The notes beneath the pieces are model-generated. The model saw only the letters and a list, made by a program, of their open reading frames with translations. It was not told the DNA's origin and ran no database searches. The translations under genes were made by a program, and so were the position numbers. 64,000 nucleotides of DNA from Dipteris shenzhenensis (Eukaryota; Polypodiophyta; Polypodiopsida; Gleicheniales). Location: NCBI GenBank assembly GCA_047967505.1, contig CM106541.1; one strand, 5' to 3'. The stretch's first letter is position 1. Every line of letters starts with the position of its first letter. This document shows, piece after piece, positions 45,011-56,116 of this stretch.

Positions 45011-46191
45011 AGAGAGAGAGGTGAAGGAAGTAGAAGAGCTGACTATAGAGGTGGTAGGAGTCGCATCAAAAGATACATTGCAAATTAGTTTGACTTCTTA
45101 ATCTTGCAATGACCCCCAAGTACTAATAATCCTAACCCCCACTAACTTGGCCAACTTTTTGCTTTCATTACAACCATCCCGCTCAATATTTGTTTTGTCC
45201 TCAAATTTGCAAGCGGTGGTTGGACGGGCCAAAAGGAAAAGTAAGATAGCTCTTTGAACTAGATATTTTGGCACCTCCTAGTTCATGTAGGTGTTGGTCC
45301 ATCCTAGGAAGCTCAGCATCGAGAAACTCCAAAATCACATAGACCTTGCACGCTCCTCCATATCTTGCTGTCCACTTTTTTCCACTGTGGAAGGATTGAT
45401 TTCTTTGCCATATATCCCACATGGCAATTCTAACGACATGTCCTTGCATTGCATCTTTGGCTATATTGTCCTGCCCAAATGGGAGAAACTGAAAAACATC
45501 TTCATTATACTGCTGTATTTAGGCTCAAACAGTTTAGTAAACTTTTGCGCTTCCTCATGGATACATGATTGGTGGTTGTCTTTTGGGACTGATCTTGTCG
45601 GTGTAAATGCAACGCATCACTGTTTCATCGAGGATGAATGGAGACACAAAAGTGGATACCATGAGGTTGTTGTAATCACCTGATGACTCTCCCATATTTC
45701 TCCATCAAGCGGGGCCATAGTCTTTAAAGTGTGTGCCATCGTTAATGACCTTGCTCTCATCATTTGTTAGAGAAAAGCTGAAGACCTGTGAGAGGTTCTT
45801 CTAGCTCATCAGGCCCCCTGGTCTCACCTTTGAACATGTGGATTGTCAATTTGTCTTTCAAGTCTCTGCTAAATAACCTCCCAACATTGCCTCTACGGTA
45901 ACATGATGAATATTTCCTATGAATAGCCAAATACCACAGGAAAATAATCCAGCCTTAACATTGGTGGATAGGGACATATAAAGCATAGTGCAGCTCTAGC
46001 GGACTATTGTGAAATTGAAAATCTGTGGTGTGAAAGCAAATGACCCATTATGCCATGTGCAGTGCACATGTCCAATAATTATCTCGCATATTGTGCGATT
46101 GTAGCCCTAACATGTGTGCCCTCTGGTCTATGGCTAAACTATCGGGCTGCGGTGTCTATCTGTGGGAACAGGATGGCATCCTCATGAGGCT
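45011..46191. other. Unassigned intron sequence
   Basis: No gene or element was recognised. Short open stretches (for example 45291-45683) show no family pattern. Confidence 0.45.
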
Positions 46192-46536
46192 CTAGGATCC
46201 CTGTGTCCATTGCCCTCTTCTTGGCATTAAAGCCCTGGTGAAGTTGAACCTTTCCCTGTTGTATACGTGTAGGAAATCTGATATCCACCTCCTTGTTATG
46301 GAGGTTCTAGCGTAGTCAAATGTCTCTAGAGGGAAATCGCATGTGACAATATAGACATCTATATTCGTGAGGCTGATCCACTTGTAACGGGTGTGCTCAT
46401 CTCTGTATATGATGATGAGGTGCAGCTGTAGGTATGAGTGGAATAAAACTACCATTTCTCCCGGTCCTCTGCTCTTCCCTGAATGCAAGTCTCCATGTAC
46501 TGGAGTGCCATCCATCTCTTGCCATATGTGGACCAT
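46192..46536 (-). pseudogene. LINE endonuclease relic
   Basis: The minus-strand open stretch shows DEHTRYKWISLTNIDVYIVT and CDFPLETFDYA. These align by pattern with the endonuclease segment ARFLWVRIHRR / FIAVCYFPPAQ of LINE-B2. No catalytic GDFN box or RT is nearby. Weak but better explained as a LINE-B/C relic than as a host gene. Confidence 0.5.
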
Positions 46537-46745
46537 ACCACAGTCATGAGTGAGGCATCTCAGGCTGTGAGAAGAGTGATTCTTTCAACTGCTCCAAAGA
46601 AATCCTACATTAAATGCCAAAGAAATCCTACATTAAATGCCATTTGTGGAACATACCACAGTGATGAGTGAGGCATCTCAGGCTGTGAGAACAGTGATGC
46701 TTTCAACTGGTCCAAAGAAATCCCACATTAAATACCAACTACTTG
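46534..46745. repeat. Tandem duplication, period about 118 bp, with an inner 23-bp duplication
   Basis: cataccacagt starts at 46534 and 46652, and both copies continue through gagtgaggcatctcaggctg. Within the first copy ccaaagaaatcctacattaaatg occurs twice, offset by 23 bp (46594 and 46617). Confidence 0.88.
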
Positions 46746-47712
46746 AATGCAAGTCCAATTGCTATTACCTCTGTAAGTAACCTGTGATCCAAGCATTTGT
46801 CTAGAGAGGAATTGGTAGGATCTAGGCTAAGAAGAAGCTGTTTGGTAGAGAATTGGGAGTCTTGTTACCTGACACATCTAGAAGGTTCACTGCCTTTAGG
46901 TACCACCACATCCATTTAGATCAATCTTATGAACATGGGACTGCTTGGTATCTCTAGAGTGGCCCAAGGTTGACCAGAATTTTTCCTGAGGCATCATAAT
47001 TTTCTTTTCGGCTTGGGTGGCATGGTTTCACATAAGTGTCCTAGTTGGCTATTTCGAGCATAGCTAGGGTTTCTTTTTTCTTCGTTACTTTGATTTTGTA
47101 GTTTCTGACGTTGCTTTGACCTTCATAGTTGAGTTTTGCTTGATGATGGAATGACTTCTGTGCAACCAAGGTGTTTCTTCTACTTTTTTAAACAAAAAAG
47201 AACTGAGTAGAAGAATACTTTCTCTGCAAAAAAGTACTGGCTATTTCTCTGGTCGTTCTCTGTAGCTCAGTGCCTACATACCAACCTGTGGTATTCCTAG
47301 ATATGGCATCAAGGCACAAAACAAGGGCCAATTTTGTTTTCCAATGGATTCAGTTGTCTTTTGTTTTATGCCTTAGAACATCTATTTTTTGAAGGGTACA
47401 TCTATTCCTTAGAACCAAACTAGGTTGCAGTCAAAATTGCACACGTTTTAATGGGTCTCTTCAATAATTAGAATATGACCTGTGTCAGTGCAGGATTTTC
47501 AGATTTGTTAATTGTCTCTTCAGGGAGGGAGTGACAAACACTTCATTCCTGTGCTGAGCAGAACTTATTTTGTATACGTATTACAAGAGGACCTGTGATA
47601 TGGATAACATAGGAACGAAAACATGATGGTCTTTATGTAGGTAATCTTTTCTTTGTGTATCTTGTTATATAGGCAATGCATGATATATTATGTCTTGTAT
47701 CATTCCTGGCAG
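46746..47712. other. 3' part of intron 3, no element recognised
   Basis: A/T-rich sequence without recognised coding relics, ending in the acceptor tatcattcctggcag. Confidence 0.6.
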
Positions 47713-48246
47713 CTGGTTAAACAGAAGGCTCAAAGTCCTAAGTATGACAAGCCAGGGATGTTGAATGAAGAAAACAGATTTTGTGAATCGAGAACATCGC
47801 ACTTGGGGAATCAAATTCACCAGCAGAATCAGCAGTCCAGCTATCTTAAACCCGAGGCTTTATCCATGGATATCAAACCATTCAATATCGATCAGGAATT
47901 GCAGGGCATTGATAGCAGACTCCTATCTCCAAATGTGTCTGATTTGATACACTCCATTCAGTCTGATGGATCAAATATAAATGAAAAAGAGAGCTTTGAG
48001 GACCTTGATGGGAGCTGGATTGTTAAGGAATCCGAAGACGATAGTTCAAATTCTTTGCAAGCGGTCTCATCTAGACCTGAGGCGTTTTGGACAGACTTCG
48101 AGAACCAGTATGCAGTGGTTGGAGGCTCAGGCTTGCCACCGCAAGTGCTAGTTCATGGTGGCCCAGGACCATCATTTTTGCAGAAGCAATGTCTCAGCAT
48201 TTTGGACTTCACGCCGGAATGGTCCTATTGTTCTGATGAGGCGAAG
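47713..48246 (+). CDS. CAMTA exon d: linker and start of the TIG domain
   Basis: Phase 0 at both ends. It encodes 178 residues. The first about 150 are an acidic, Ser/Gln-rich linker (LVKQKAQSPK; then FEDLDGSWIVKESEDD). The last 20 begin the TIG/IPT domain: LSILDFTPEWSYCSDEAK, the counterpart of the F-[ST]-P-x-W-[AS]-Y motif that opens this domain in plant CAMTAs. The TIG domain is an immunoglobulin-like fold thought to assist DNA contact or dimerisation. A 216-bp intron (48247-48462) splits the domain. Confidence 0.93.
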
Positions 48247-48462
48247 GTTGTATTTTGAATTCCCTACAAGTACAAAAGTTGTTTTGCTATGTTTTATTAC
48301 TGACACTGTTCAACCCTTAATCAGTCACACGTGGTGATTCCCACAAAAGTACAATTTGTCATCCTTTCATTATCCTTTTATTAGAGTGAAATGTCCGATT
48401 TATAGCTTGTTTGTGCAAATAATGTTTGTTATTAATAGAAAGCATTTATTAAACTTTTCCAG

Positions 48463-49178
48463 GTTATTGTTAGCGTTACTTTCCTGGATGCTTCACAGAA
48501 TTCTATAGATACAGGATGGTGTTGCATTTTTGGAGGGGTTGAAGTTCCAGCAGAGGTTTTACAATCTGGTACCTTACGTTGCAAAGCTCCTGTTCATGAG
48601 CCAGGAAGAGTATCTTTTTATGTGACATCTAAAGATAGAGTCTCTTGTAGTGAAATCAGGGAGTTTGAATATCGTAGTAAAGTTTCCAGCTCTGCAGGAG
48701 AATCAGCAAAAGACAAACATGCAGTTGACAAAGAACAAGAGATGCTGTTGCAGATCAGATTTGCACGTCTGCTTTCGTCTTCGGAAGATGACTTATTGGC
48801 AATTGATGGACAGAAAGATTTTGATCAAGCACACAAAACTAGAAGGCTGATGGACAGAGTAGGCTCTCTCCTGAGAAACAACGATGTTTGGACCCAAATA
48901 GAGGAAAGTGTCAAGGAGAAAGGAGGACCCTTTGAGGATGTGAAGGATAAGCTATTGCAGGCACTTTTAAAGTCCCGACTTCAGGGGTGGCTTGTCAGAA
49001 AATCACAGGATCCCAAAGGGGCCACAATTCTTGATGACAATGGCCTTGCGGCTTTGCATATGGCAGCTGCACTTGGTTATGAGTGGGCGATCTCTCCTAT
49101 ATTAGCTGCTGGCACTGGGATCAATTTCCGTGATGCACATGGGTGGACCGCCCTACACTGGGGTGCGTATTGTGGCAG
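48463..49178 (+). CDS. CAMTA exon e: TIG domain and first ankyrin repeats
   Basis: It starts after ttttccag with VIVSVTFLDASQN and completes the TIG domain (CCIFGGVEVPAEVL, LRCKAPVHEPGRVSFYVT, CSEIREFEYR). A helical linker follows (RFARLLSSSEDD; LLKSRLQGWLVRK), as in other CAMTAs. Ankyrin repeats then begin: DDNGLAALHMAAALGYEWAI and FRDAHGWTALHWGAYCG. The exon ends with two bases of an Arg codon at cag|gtagg. The ankyrin block mediates protein contacts in this family. The next true exon is 13.9 kb away. Confidence 0.96.
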
Positions 49179-49284
49179 GTAGGCTCCTCTCAGGTAGTGT
49201 ATTGAATAACTGGTGTTCAACTGATCGTTCTATAGAAGGCAGCACTGATAATTTCGGAATTTATCTGCTGACTTTGCTTCTTCT

Positions 49285-49418
49285 GCAGGGAAGCTGGAGA
49301 CAACAACATGTACGTAGATTGCAGAATTATATAAACTAATAGTAAATTGAAGTACTAGCTAACCCTAGTGTAGGACTGTACTAGGCCTTCAAGGACATAC
49401 TAGGGTCTAGATCTAACA
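49285..49418 (-). repeat. Left (3') LTR of Copia E
   Basis: It shares with the right LTR the outer tgcagggaagctg, the middle cctagtgtaggact and the inner ggtctagatctaaca. It is about 50 bp shorter than the right LTR. The outer border is uncertain and there is no target duplication. Confidence 0.6.
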
Positions 49419-49718
49419 AACCTCCCTCCATGGTATGGCTGAAGGACTCTGAAAACATCTCAGAGGTTATGGTATGGTTGCACCTGCTCATCCAAAAGGA
49501 TATCGCAACCTATGGGAGTAGAGGGATGACAGTCTTCAAGCTTGGGTCGTGGTAGCGCTTTGTTGCAGATATATGCCAAACTGTCTTGCGCGGAACGTAA
49601 GACAATTGAATATCTCCTGCTGTCAGTCATTATCTGACATAATAATAATGAATTTCAATGTGCTTCGTGTGTGCATGAAACACTGGATTGTGCTCAATGG
49701 CTAAAACACTTAAGATCT

Positions 49719-49880
49719 GCAAGTAGTTTTCGGAGCTAGATACATTCCACCGGAGCTATAAAATCTGCCTTGTACTCAGCTTCACAGCTAGAGGTAGCTG
49801 CAAGTAGTTTTCGGAGCTAGATACATTCCACTGGAGCTATAAAATCTGCCTTGTACTCAGCTTCACAGCTAGAGGTAGCA
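49719..49880. repeat. 81-bp tandem duplication in Copia E RNase H
   Basis: gcaagtagttttcgg starts at 49719 and at 49800. The two 81-bp units differ at one position (ccaccgg / ccactgg), so the duplication is much younger than the decayed element. Confidence 0.93.
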
Positions 49881-50240
49881 ATTGTAGCCTGCTTTTTGCT
49901 GAACCAAGAAATACATGAAGCTCCAAGAAGTTGCCAGTATGTGACACTCTAGAGTTGTAACATCGTGCCCAGTCACTCTGATAAATGCATGCAAAGTAAG
50001 TGAAGAATTGTACCCATAAATAAGCCCAAGGCTTGGGTGCCTTTCAAGTATTGGAATACACATTTCACTACTTGCCAATGCCGTGTAGTGGGATTTTGCA
50101 AGAATCCGCTCAACTGGGAAACAGCATACTGGAGATCAAGTTTTGTGTGACACAAAAATATCAAGCATCCAACAGCCTGTTGATAGAGGGTGGCATCAAA
50201 AGGGTCAGTAGCATCTTCCAATGAGAAACAGAAACCAGGT
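49719..50240 (-). pseudogene. Copia E RNase H
   Basis: The minus strand shows FLCHTKLDLQYAVSQLSGF, HWQVVKCVFQYLKGT and, below a frameshift, remnants of the SWFSKKQ-type core and STHTKHIEIHYYYVR near 49650. Multiple stops. It contains an exact-looking 81-bp tandem duplication (49719-49880). Confidence 0.8.
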
Positions 50241-50384
50241 CCAAAGGTGCAGAAACTGGCTTACAATCGTCAAATTGAAATCTGTATAAGAGCTATCCAA
50301 TGTATTTGGATTGACTCATCATAATATCCCCCACAACAGGAGCAAACTAAATTCCAAGATAGTTGTGAAGCTGGCCCAAATCTG

Positions 50385-50771
50385 TCATTTCAAACGACTG
50401 CTGCAAAACTGAGTAGAAGGTCCAGTCAAAAGCATATCATCAACATATAGTATTAAAATCAGTAAGTTTGCATCGCGCTTGTGGACATAACGAGTGCTCT
50501 CTGTAGGACTGTTTTGAAAACCGAGTCTTAGAAGATGAGCATGTATCTTGGCATACCGAGCCCTGGATGAACCATAGAGGACTGTGCAAACGACAAACCT
50601 TACTTTCAGATCCTTTGATCTCAAAACCAGGAGGCTGAGTGATAGGCACCTCCTCATGCGAGTCTCCATGAAGGAAAGCGGTTTTGATATCCAGTTGATG
50701 CACTTGACTGCAATAGCAATGACACATCTGACAATAGTAATGCGTGAAGTGGGTGCAAGGCCCCGTTGCAA
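50385..50771 (-). pseudogene. Copia E reverse transcriptase
   Basis: Minus-strand pieces LAPTSRITIVRCVIAIA, VHQLDIKTAFLHGDSHEE, ARYAKIHAHLLRLGFQNS and LILILYVDDMLLTGPS. The YVDD box is intact, but the frame is broken several times and the N-terminal RT is missing. Confidence 0.88.
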
Positions 50772-50836
50772 TTTTTGCTTTAGTATCTTGCTGTTGTCTT
50801 GCTTCTATCCTCTACCAGATGTTGATCTAGATGAGG

Positions 50837-51459
50837 CTAGGATGTCCAACAAAAAGCCCAGTTACGATGAGCAATATTTGTTGATTCATTCTGCGCATGT
50901 GATGACGAAGCATCGGTAATTGAAAGGCTAGATTGGCACTTATTTTTTTCTAGTCCAATGCGCTTTCTGCATTTCAAAATGTCATGTCCCTTGATTTCTG
51001 CAATAGTTGCATCGTTTCTTTTTCTTGTCTGTATTTCTATTTGCATCATAAGTGTTACCGGAATTATTCTTCACTTTCCCACATGACTTTGCTATCTTTC
51101 CATCACCTTTATTATGGGCAGCAAACCATTTCGATTTTCACGGATATGCTCTTCCTACAACACAAAAGTGACAAGCTGATCAAAGGTATAGTGGTTGAGA
51201 TTGTCCATTGCCACCAACCTCAAAGTGGTTGCAAACCCTTGATAGGAGTTAGGAAGTCCGCTAAGTGTAGTGGATACAATGTGACGATGTGACACAACTT
51301 CATCAATGTTGGCTAACTCTTTCTTGACTTTGGTCGAATATGCATCCATGCTTTCTCACTTATCCATTTTCAAGGCGTCCAACTACGTTCTCAAGTATGC
51401 AACTTGCGGATCTGATATATAGAGGCGAATTTATCCCAAGCATCCTTTGTTGTTTTGTA
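50837..51459 (-). pseudogene. Copia E gag, C-terminal part with zinc knuckle
   Basis: Pieces: LSGLPNSYQGFATTLRLVAM with TFDQLVTFVL (51349-51155), as in Copia H gag, and a degenerate knuckle (GHDILKCRKRI, near 50970). Sequence continues up to the border with element I at 51459, matching the DAWDKLASLYQIR region of Copia H in a shifted frame. Confidence 0.82.
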
Positions 51460-51587
51460 GACCTTGTTAGAATATGAAGCCAACTTGAGTCAATTCTAGT
51501 CTAGTGTGTCCTATGGATGCCATGTGTCATATTGGGAGTTATCCCATATGCATAGGTGTTCATATGTGTGTGTGTGCTCTTATATAA

Positions 51588-51603
51588 GAGCTGTACTTGT
51601 CTA
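51588..51603. repeat. Target-site duplication of LINE-A2, left copy
   Basis: gagctgtacttgtcta, 16 bp, repeated exactly at 58669-58684. The uninterrupted 3' LTR of element I has the single empty-site version at about 60622-60640. Confidence 0.95.
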
Positions 51604-51736
51604 TTTTTTTTTTTCGAAAAAACAGTGCTAATTATATTACTTCGAGAAAACAAGAATACATGGGGTCAGTTTTGCAGCTGACGGGGCTGCATTCACAAAT
51701 CGGACGCAGCCCTAAGAGGAATCAAAAAGCTCTCTC

Positions 51737-54700
51737 TCACGGAGGGATCAGGCGGGTGTGAATAAAATGCCAGAGAGGCGGTGAGTAGCGCCACTGAAGG
51801 CCTTGAGATGTATGCTTGAAGAAGAGGCCCTGCGTATCCCAATCTCGGAGGAAACGTCTCCGCTTCTCCCGGCCGGCCTGGGAGTCCCCCTGGATCTGGT
51901 CCCACTGACCTCTGAGCGTGTGGATAATCTCGCTCCACATGTCGGCCATGACCTGGGCAGTCGAGGGGGAGGTACCTTCGAGGATCTGCGCGCAGCGCGA
52001 GGTCCAAATGTGCCATCCAACGATGCTGCTAATAATCTCCCAGACTGGCTGCCTCACCTGAGATCCTGTGTCCACCTCTGCCAAGTGCTGCGGGATGCCC
52101 TCAAGCGGCCCCCAAGTCCCCTGGGTGATGAGGAACATAGGGTCCTGCGGGCCTGCCTCGAACATCTGGTGATAGCCAGGTATGGTGCTGCACCAGCAGA
52201 ACGCGCCCCAAGTGATCAAACCTAACTCCGGTGCTGCACGAGTAAGGATCCCGAAGGCTCTCCTCCACACGTCCTGGGCGCGAGTGCAGCTCCATAGGCA
52301 GTGCTTTGGTGACTCCTCGTCCTCATGACAAAACTGACAGAGTCCTTCCTGACCAAACTGCCGCAACCAGCTCCCCACTGGAAGTCCCTTGTGGGCGAGT
52401 AGCCAAAGGAAGTAGGAAATCCTCCGCGGCCGCCAACTTTCCCACAAGGCCTTCCAGAAGGCCTGCAGAAATAGCCTGGAATTACCCTGAGCATACCAAC
52501 TGGGCTGCTGGGTGGGCGGTCTGCTCTGCATTCTCCCGAGAACGCTCCTGCCGAGTTTCGTACTGTAAGCGAAGAAAGGGGTCGGCCCCTGCTCTGCCAC
52601 AACCTTTGGCCATCTCCACTCTCCTGGGTCCCAGTCAAGCTCTGAAAGGGCCCGCCCCTCCCAAAGCCAGAGACGCCACAACTGCAGTTGATCCTGCTCT
52701 ACTCTAGGATCGACCTGCCAAACCTTCCCCACGAGGCCTACGACACGAACCCTCTGCCACGAGAGAAGGGGGTCGATGAGCGCACCCTCTCTCCTGAGTC
52801 GGCCGTCACCCAAAATGGCGAAGAAGGAGACAGAGGTGTCGTCTAGCCGACCTGCGACAACTAGTGGGATGCCACGGGGGGTGAACTGTCCAAGCCAACG
52901 GGCATCACCAGGCATGAGGGTCTGAATCTCCGGTGGTACCATCCATCCAGCAGGAATCGCTCCATCTATCTCTGTACGCCTCGCCTGAGCTCCACGGACG
53001 CCCCCAGCTGCGGCTGCTAGTGCAGCTGTCTCCAAGTGTCTGTAAGTGTCCCTCCAAACTCGAAGGGACCGAGCGGGCCCCCGCATCCAGCCATCCCACG
53101 AGATATGCGACCTCTCCCCCAGCTGAAGGCCCGAGACATCTCTGACCTGACCGTTCCAGATGAGCGGCTGGCGGTTGATCTCCTCCTTACTGATAAGAGG
53201 CGACTGGATGAGGCTGAGACGACGTCGCCTCCAAATCGTGAGCAGGCTACGAATGAGCGGGGAGCGGGGGCGGGTAAGTGGTGCAGAGGTGAAGATCCAC
53301 CTGAGGGACGGTAGCCACTCTCCTCCTCTGCGCGGGGTGCAAGAACTGATCCCCTGCTGAAGTAGCAACATCCACATTTGCCCCCTCGGGGTCAAACCGC
53401 AGATAACTAACTTGCCCAGCAGGGCCTGACTCTGGAGCTCTGGATCAATGACTCCCAAGCCACCCTCCGCCTGCGGAAGAATGACTGTCTGCCAGGCTAC
53501 CCTTGCTCTGGTATCTCTGAGACCATCCCCTCCGGACCATAGGAAATTTCGAACCATCCTCTTGAGCTATGCCACGCAAGACCGCGAGAAGCACCAACAA
53601 GAGGCCACATACCAGGCCGTGGCCAGGAGAACCTGATTGACCACAAGGGCACGACCTGCAAGAGAGAGCTTAGCAGTGCTCCAAAAAGCCAGCTTCCGTC
53701 GTATGGAATCTAGCACTGGGAGAAACTGCTGAGCTGGCGTGATGTCCAGGCCAACCTGAAAACCGAGATATCTAGTCGCGGGATCCATCTGAAACCCAAA
53801 AACCTCCCCCACTGTGAGCGGGCCCCTGGGTCTGTGAGAATACCAACTGATTTGTTCCAGTTGATTTTCGCACCGGCTGCCGAACAGAAGACCTCTAAGG
53901 CCAGCCTCACCCTCTCCAGCGTCATCTCATCATCCTGAACATACAGCACCGTGTCATCTGCATACTCCGAGTCCAGGAGCTCAGTGTCCTCCCTGATGGG
54001 AAGGCGAACACCCCGAATCCCTATCGTCCTAGCTCGAAGATAGTGCGTCATTGCCTCGGCGAAGAAGAGAAACAGGTAAGGAGCAAGTGGGCAACCCTGA
54101 TGCACTGATCTCTCCAAACGAAATCGCTCTCCCATCCTGCCGCCGATGATGACCCTGCTGGAAGCTGTCCTGTATAACGCTGAGATACCCTGAATCCATC
54201 CCACTGGGAATCCAAGTCTCTCCAAAGTACCCTCCAGGAAGGACCAGTCCACTCGATCGTAAGCCTTCTCAAAGTCGAGAAGTAGGATGGCTAAGTGAAG
54301 CCCGCTGTGCTGAGCCCACTCCGTCGCCTCTAAGAAGGTGAAGACATTATCAAGAATACTGCGATCGTGGACAAAGCCTGTCTGAGTGTCATGGATGAGG
54401 TCAGGAAGTAGTGGCCGAACTCTGGCGCTGATCATTTTGGCAAGGATTTTGTAGGCAGTGGTGAGGAGAGTGATCGGGCGCCACTGACGGATCTCCTGCC
54501 GATCTCCCCCCTTCGGGATGAGGCAGATCAATCCCGAAGAGAGGCTCTCTGGCATATGTCCGCTGCTGAAAATCTTCTGGAGAGCTGCAAGGAGGGGCTG
54601 ATCGATCTGATCCCAGAATGAAGTGAAGAAAGCTCTAGAGAGCCCATCCTCACCAGGGCATTTTTGCCCATCGATAGCCATCAAAGCCTCCTGCATCTCG

Positions 54701-56116
54701 ACGGTGGTGAACGGGGGCATCAGCGTCGTCTGCATGCTGGGCTAAACAAGGGCCGGAGTGTGCCTCCACACCTCCTCGTGGGAACGTCTGGTACGGGGGG
54801 CAAGCTGCTCCTGCTGGAAAAGAGTCCTGTAGAAGTCGGTAGCCAACCCCATGACCTCCTCCTGGTCGGTAGTGATGTGACCCTCCGTTGTCCTTAGACT
54901 CCGGATCTAGTCTCCCGCCGCCCTCTGACCATGTGTCCTCAAGAACTCTCTGCTCATCTTGTCTCCCTTCCTAGCCCAGTAGGAAAGGGAGGCGTGATAA
55001 GAAAACTCCGAGCGAAGGAGAGTCTCCTCAAGAAGGGCTCTGGCTCAAAGGGCCTGGTTACGAAGCTCCTCCGAACCTGGAGCTGCCTGCTGGAGCCGCT
55101 GAATGGAGGCGAGGTCCCTACGAAGAGCTCTCTCTCTGCCCCACCACTCCTGACGAACCTGAAGGGATGCTAGCTAGCAAATCTGGCTGGACTCCTGCAG
55201 GGCCTGAGCCACCGTCTCTACCAGATCCTCGCACTCGCCCCAATCTCTGTCCCAAAGGCTACCGATACAACTGCGCACCTCCTCCCTAGAAAAGATGGAA
55301 TCAGGAATCCTGCACGAACGGGGGGCAAGGGACTGAGCTCCCGAGTCTAGTGTCAAAAGCACTGGCGCGTGGTCGGAGGAGCATCGTCCCTGGCACTACA
55401 CCCACCTGACCACCTTTGCCGATGGCCCAATCACTGACATAAAATCTGTCCAATCTCTCCAGGAGTCTGCCCCCTTCCCTGCGGAAACCCCACGAGAAGT
55501 CCAAGCTCCCTTGCCATCGGCGAAAGGATGGGTCTCTCCAGCTGTCCCTCCCTCCTATCGCAAAGAGAAAGGAGTCCCAAGCGGTCTGCTCTGCCTGAGC
55601 TATGCCTGTAAACTCTGGTCCTCTGCCCTGCTGGTCCTCCATGGTCTCAAGATTGTTGAAGTCACCTCCAACAATCCACGAATCCATGTCTGGGAGAAGC
55701 TCTGTAAGTGTCCTCTAGAAGGTGGCTCTGCGTCGGAGATCTGTGGGTGCATAAATGTTGAGGACTCCTATTCTGGAGCCCTCCAACTCTAGGCCAATCC
55801 ACAGCGCACGGCCTGGGATCAACGTACCATGGTCAAAAACTCCCTGGGTAATTGACTCGCAGAGGGACGTGCAGACACCGCCACTCCTCCCCTGTTCACC
55901 GATCGAGGGCTCCCAATAAGTGTGAGATCGCCTAGGGAGGATCTTCCCGCAACTACTGGTATGAGCCACTGAAAGCTTATGCTCCTGGAGCAGGAGCATA
56001 TCCAAGCGACCAATCACTGCTGGTTGAAGTTCCCGTCTCAAGATAAGCTTCCTAGGACCACGGCTGCCAGAAGAATGAAACCCGTTCACATTCCAGGAAA
56101 CAAAGTGTAAGCTCAT
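51737..56116 (-). pseudogene. LINE-A2 ORF2: endonuclease, reverse transcriptase, zinc tail
   Basis: Starts at ATG 56116. Endonuclease: SWNVNGFHSSGSRGP, LQEHKLS, GGDFNNLETM. RT: LICLIPKGGDRQEI, LLDFEKAYDRVDW, HQGCPLAPYLFLF, EYADDTVLYVQ (YADD intact). The 606-codon open stretch 53557-51737 holds the C-terminal part with CQFCHEDEESPKHC. Breaks are near 55700, 55300-55170, 54740 and 53560. Same organisation as copy 1. Confidence 0.93.

Larger units (their letters stand above)
3641..47712 (+). other. Intron 3 of CAMTA, 44,072 bp, filled with retroelements
   Basis: Donor gtattt at 3641 and acceptor ctggcag ending at 47712, both phase 0. The content is given element by element below: several LINE families, Gypsy and Copia elements and their relics. 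No second host gene was recognised. Every sizeable LINE in it lies antisense to CAMTA transcription. Confidence 0.88.

Noticed and set aside
46192-46536. Independent host gene on minus
   Set aside because: The residue pattern fits a LINE-B/C endonuclease segment, and no start context, introns or other support was seen.
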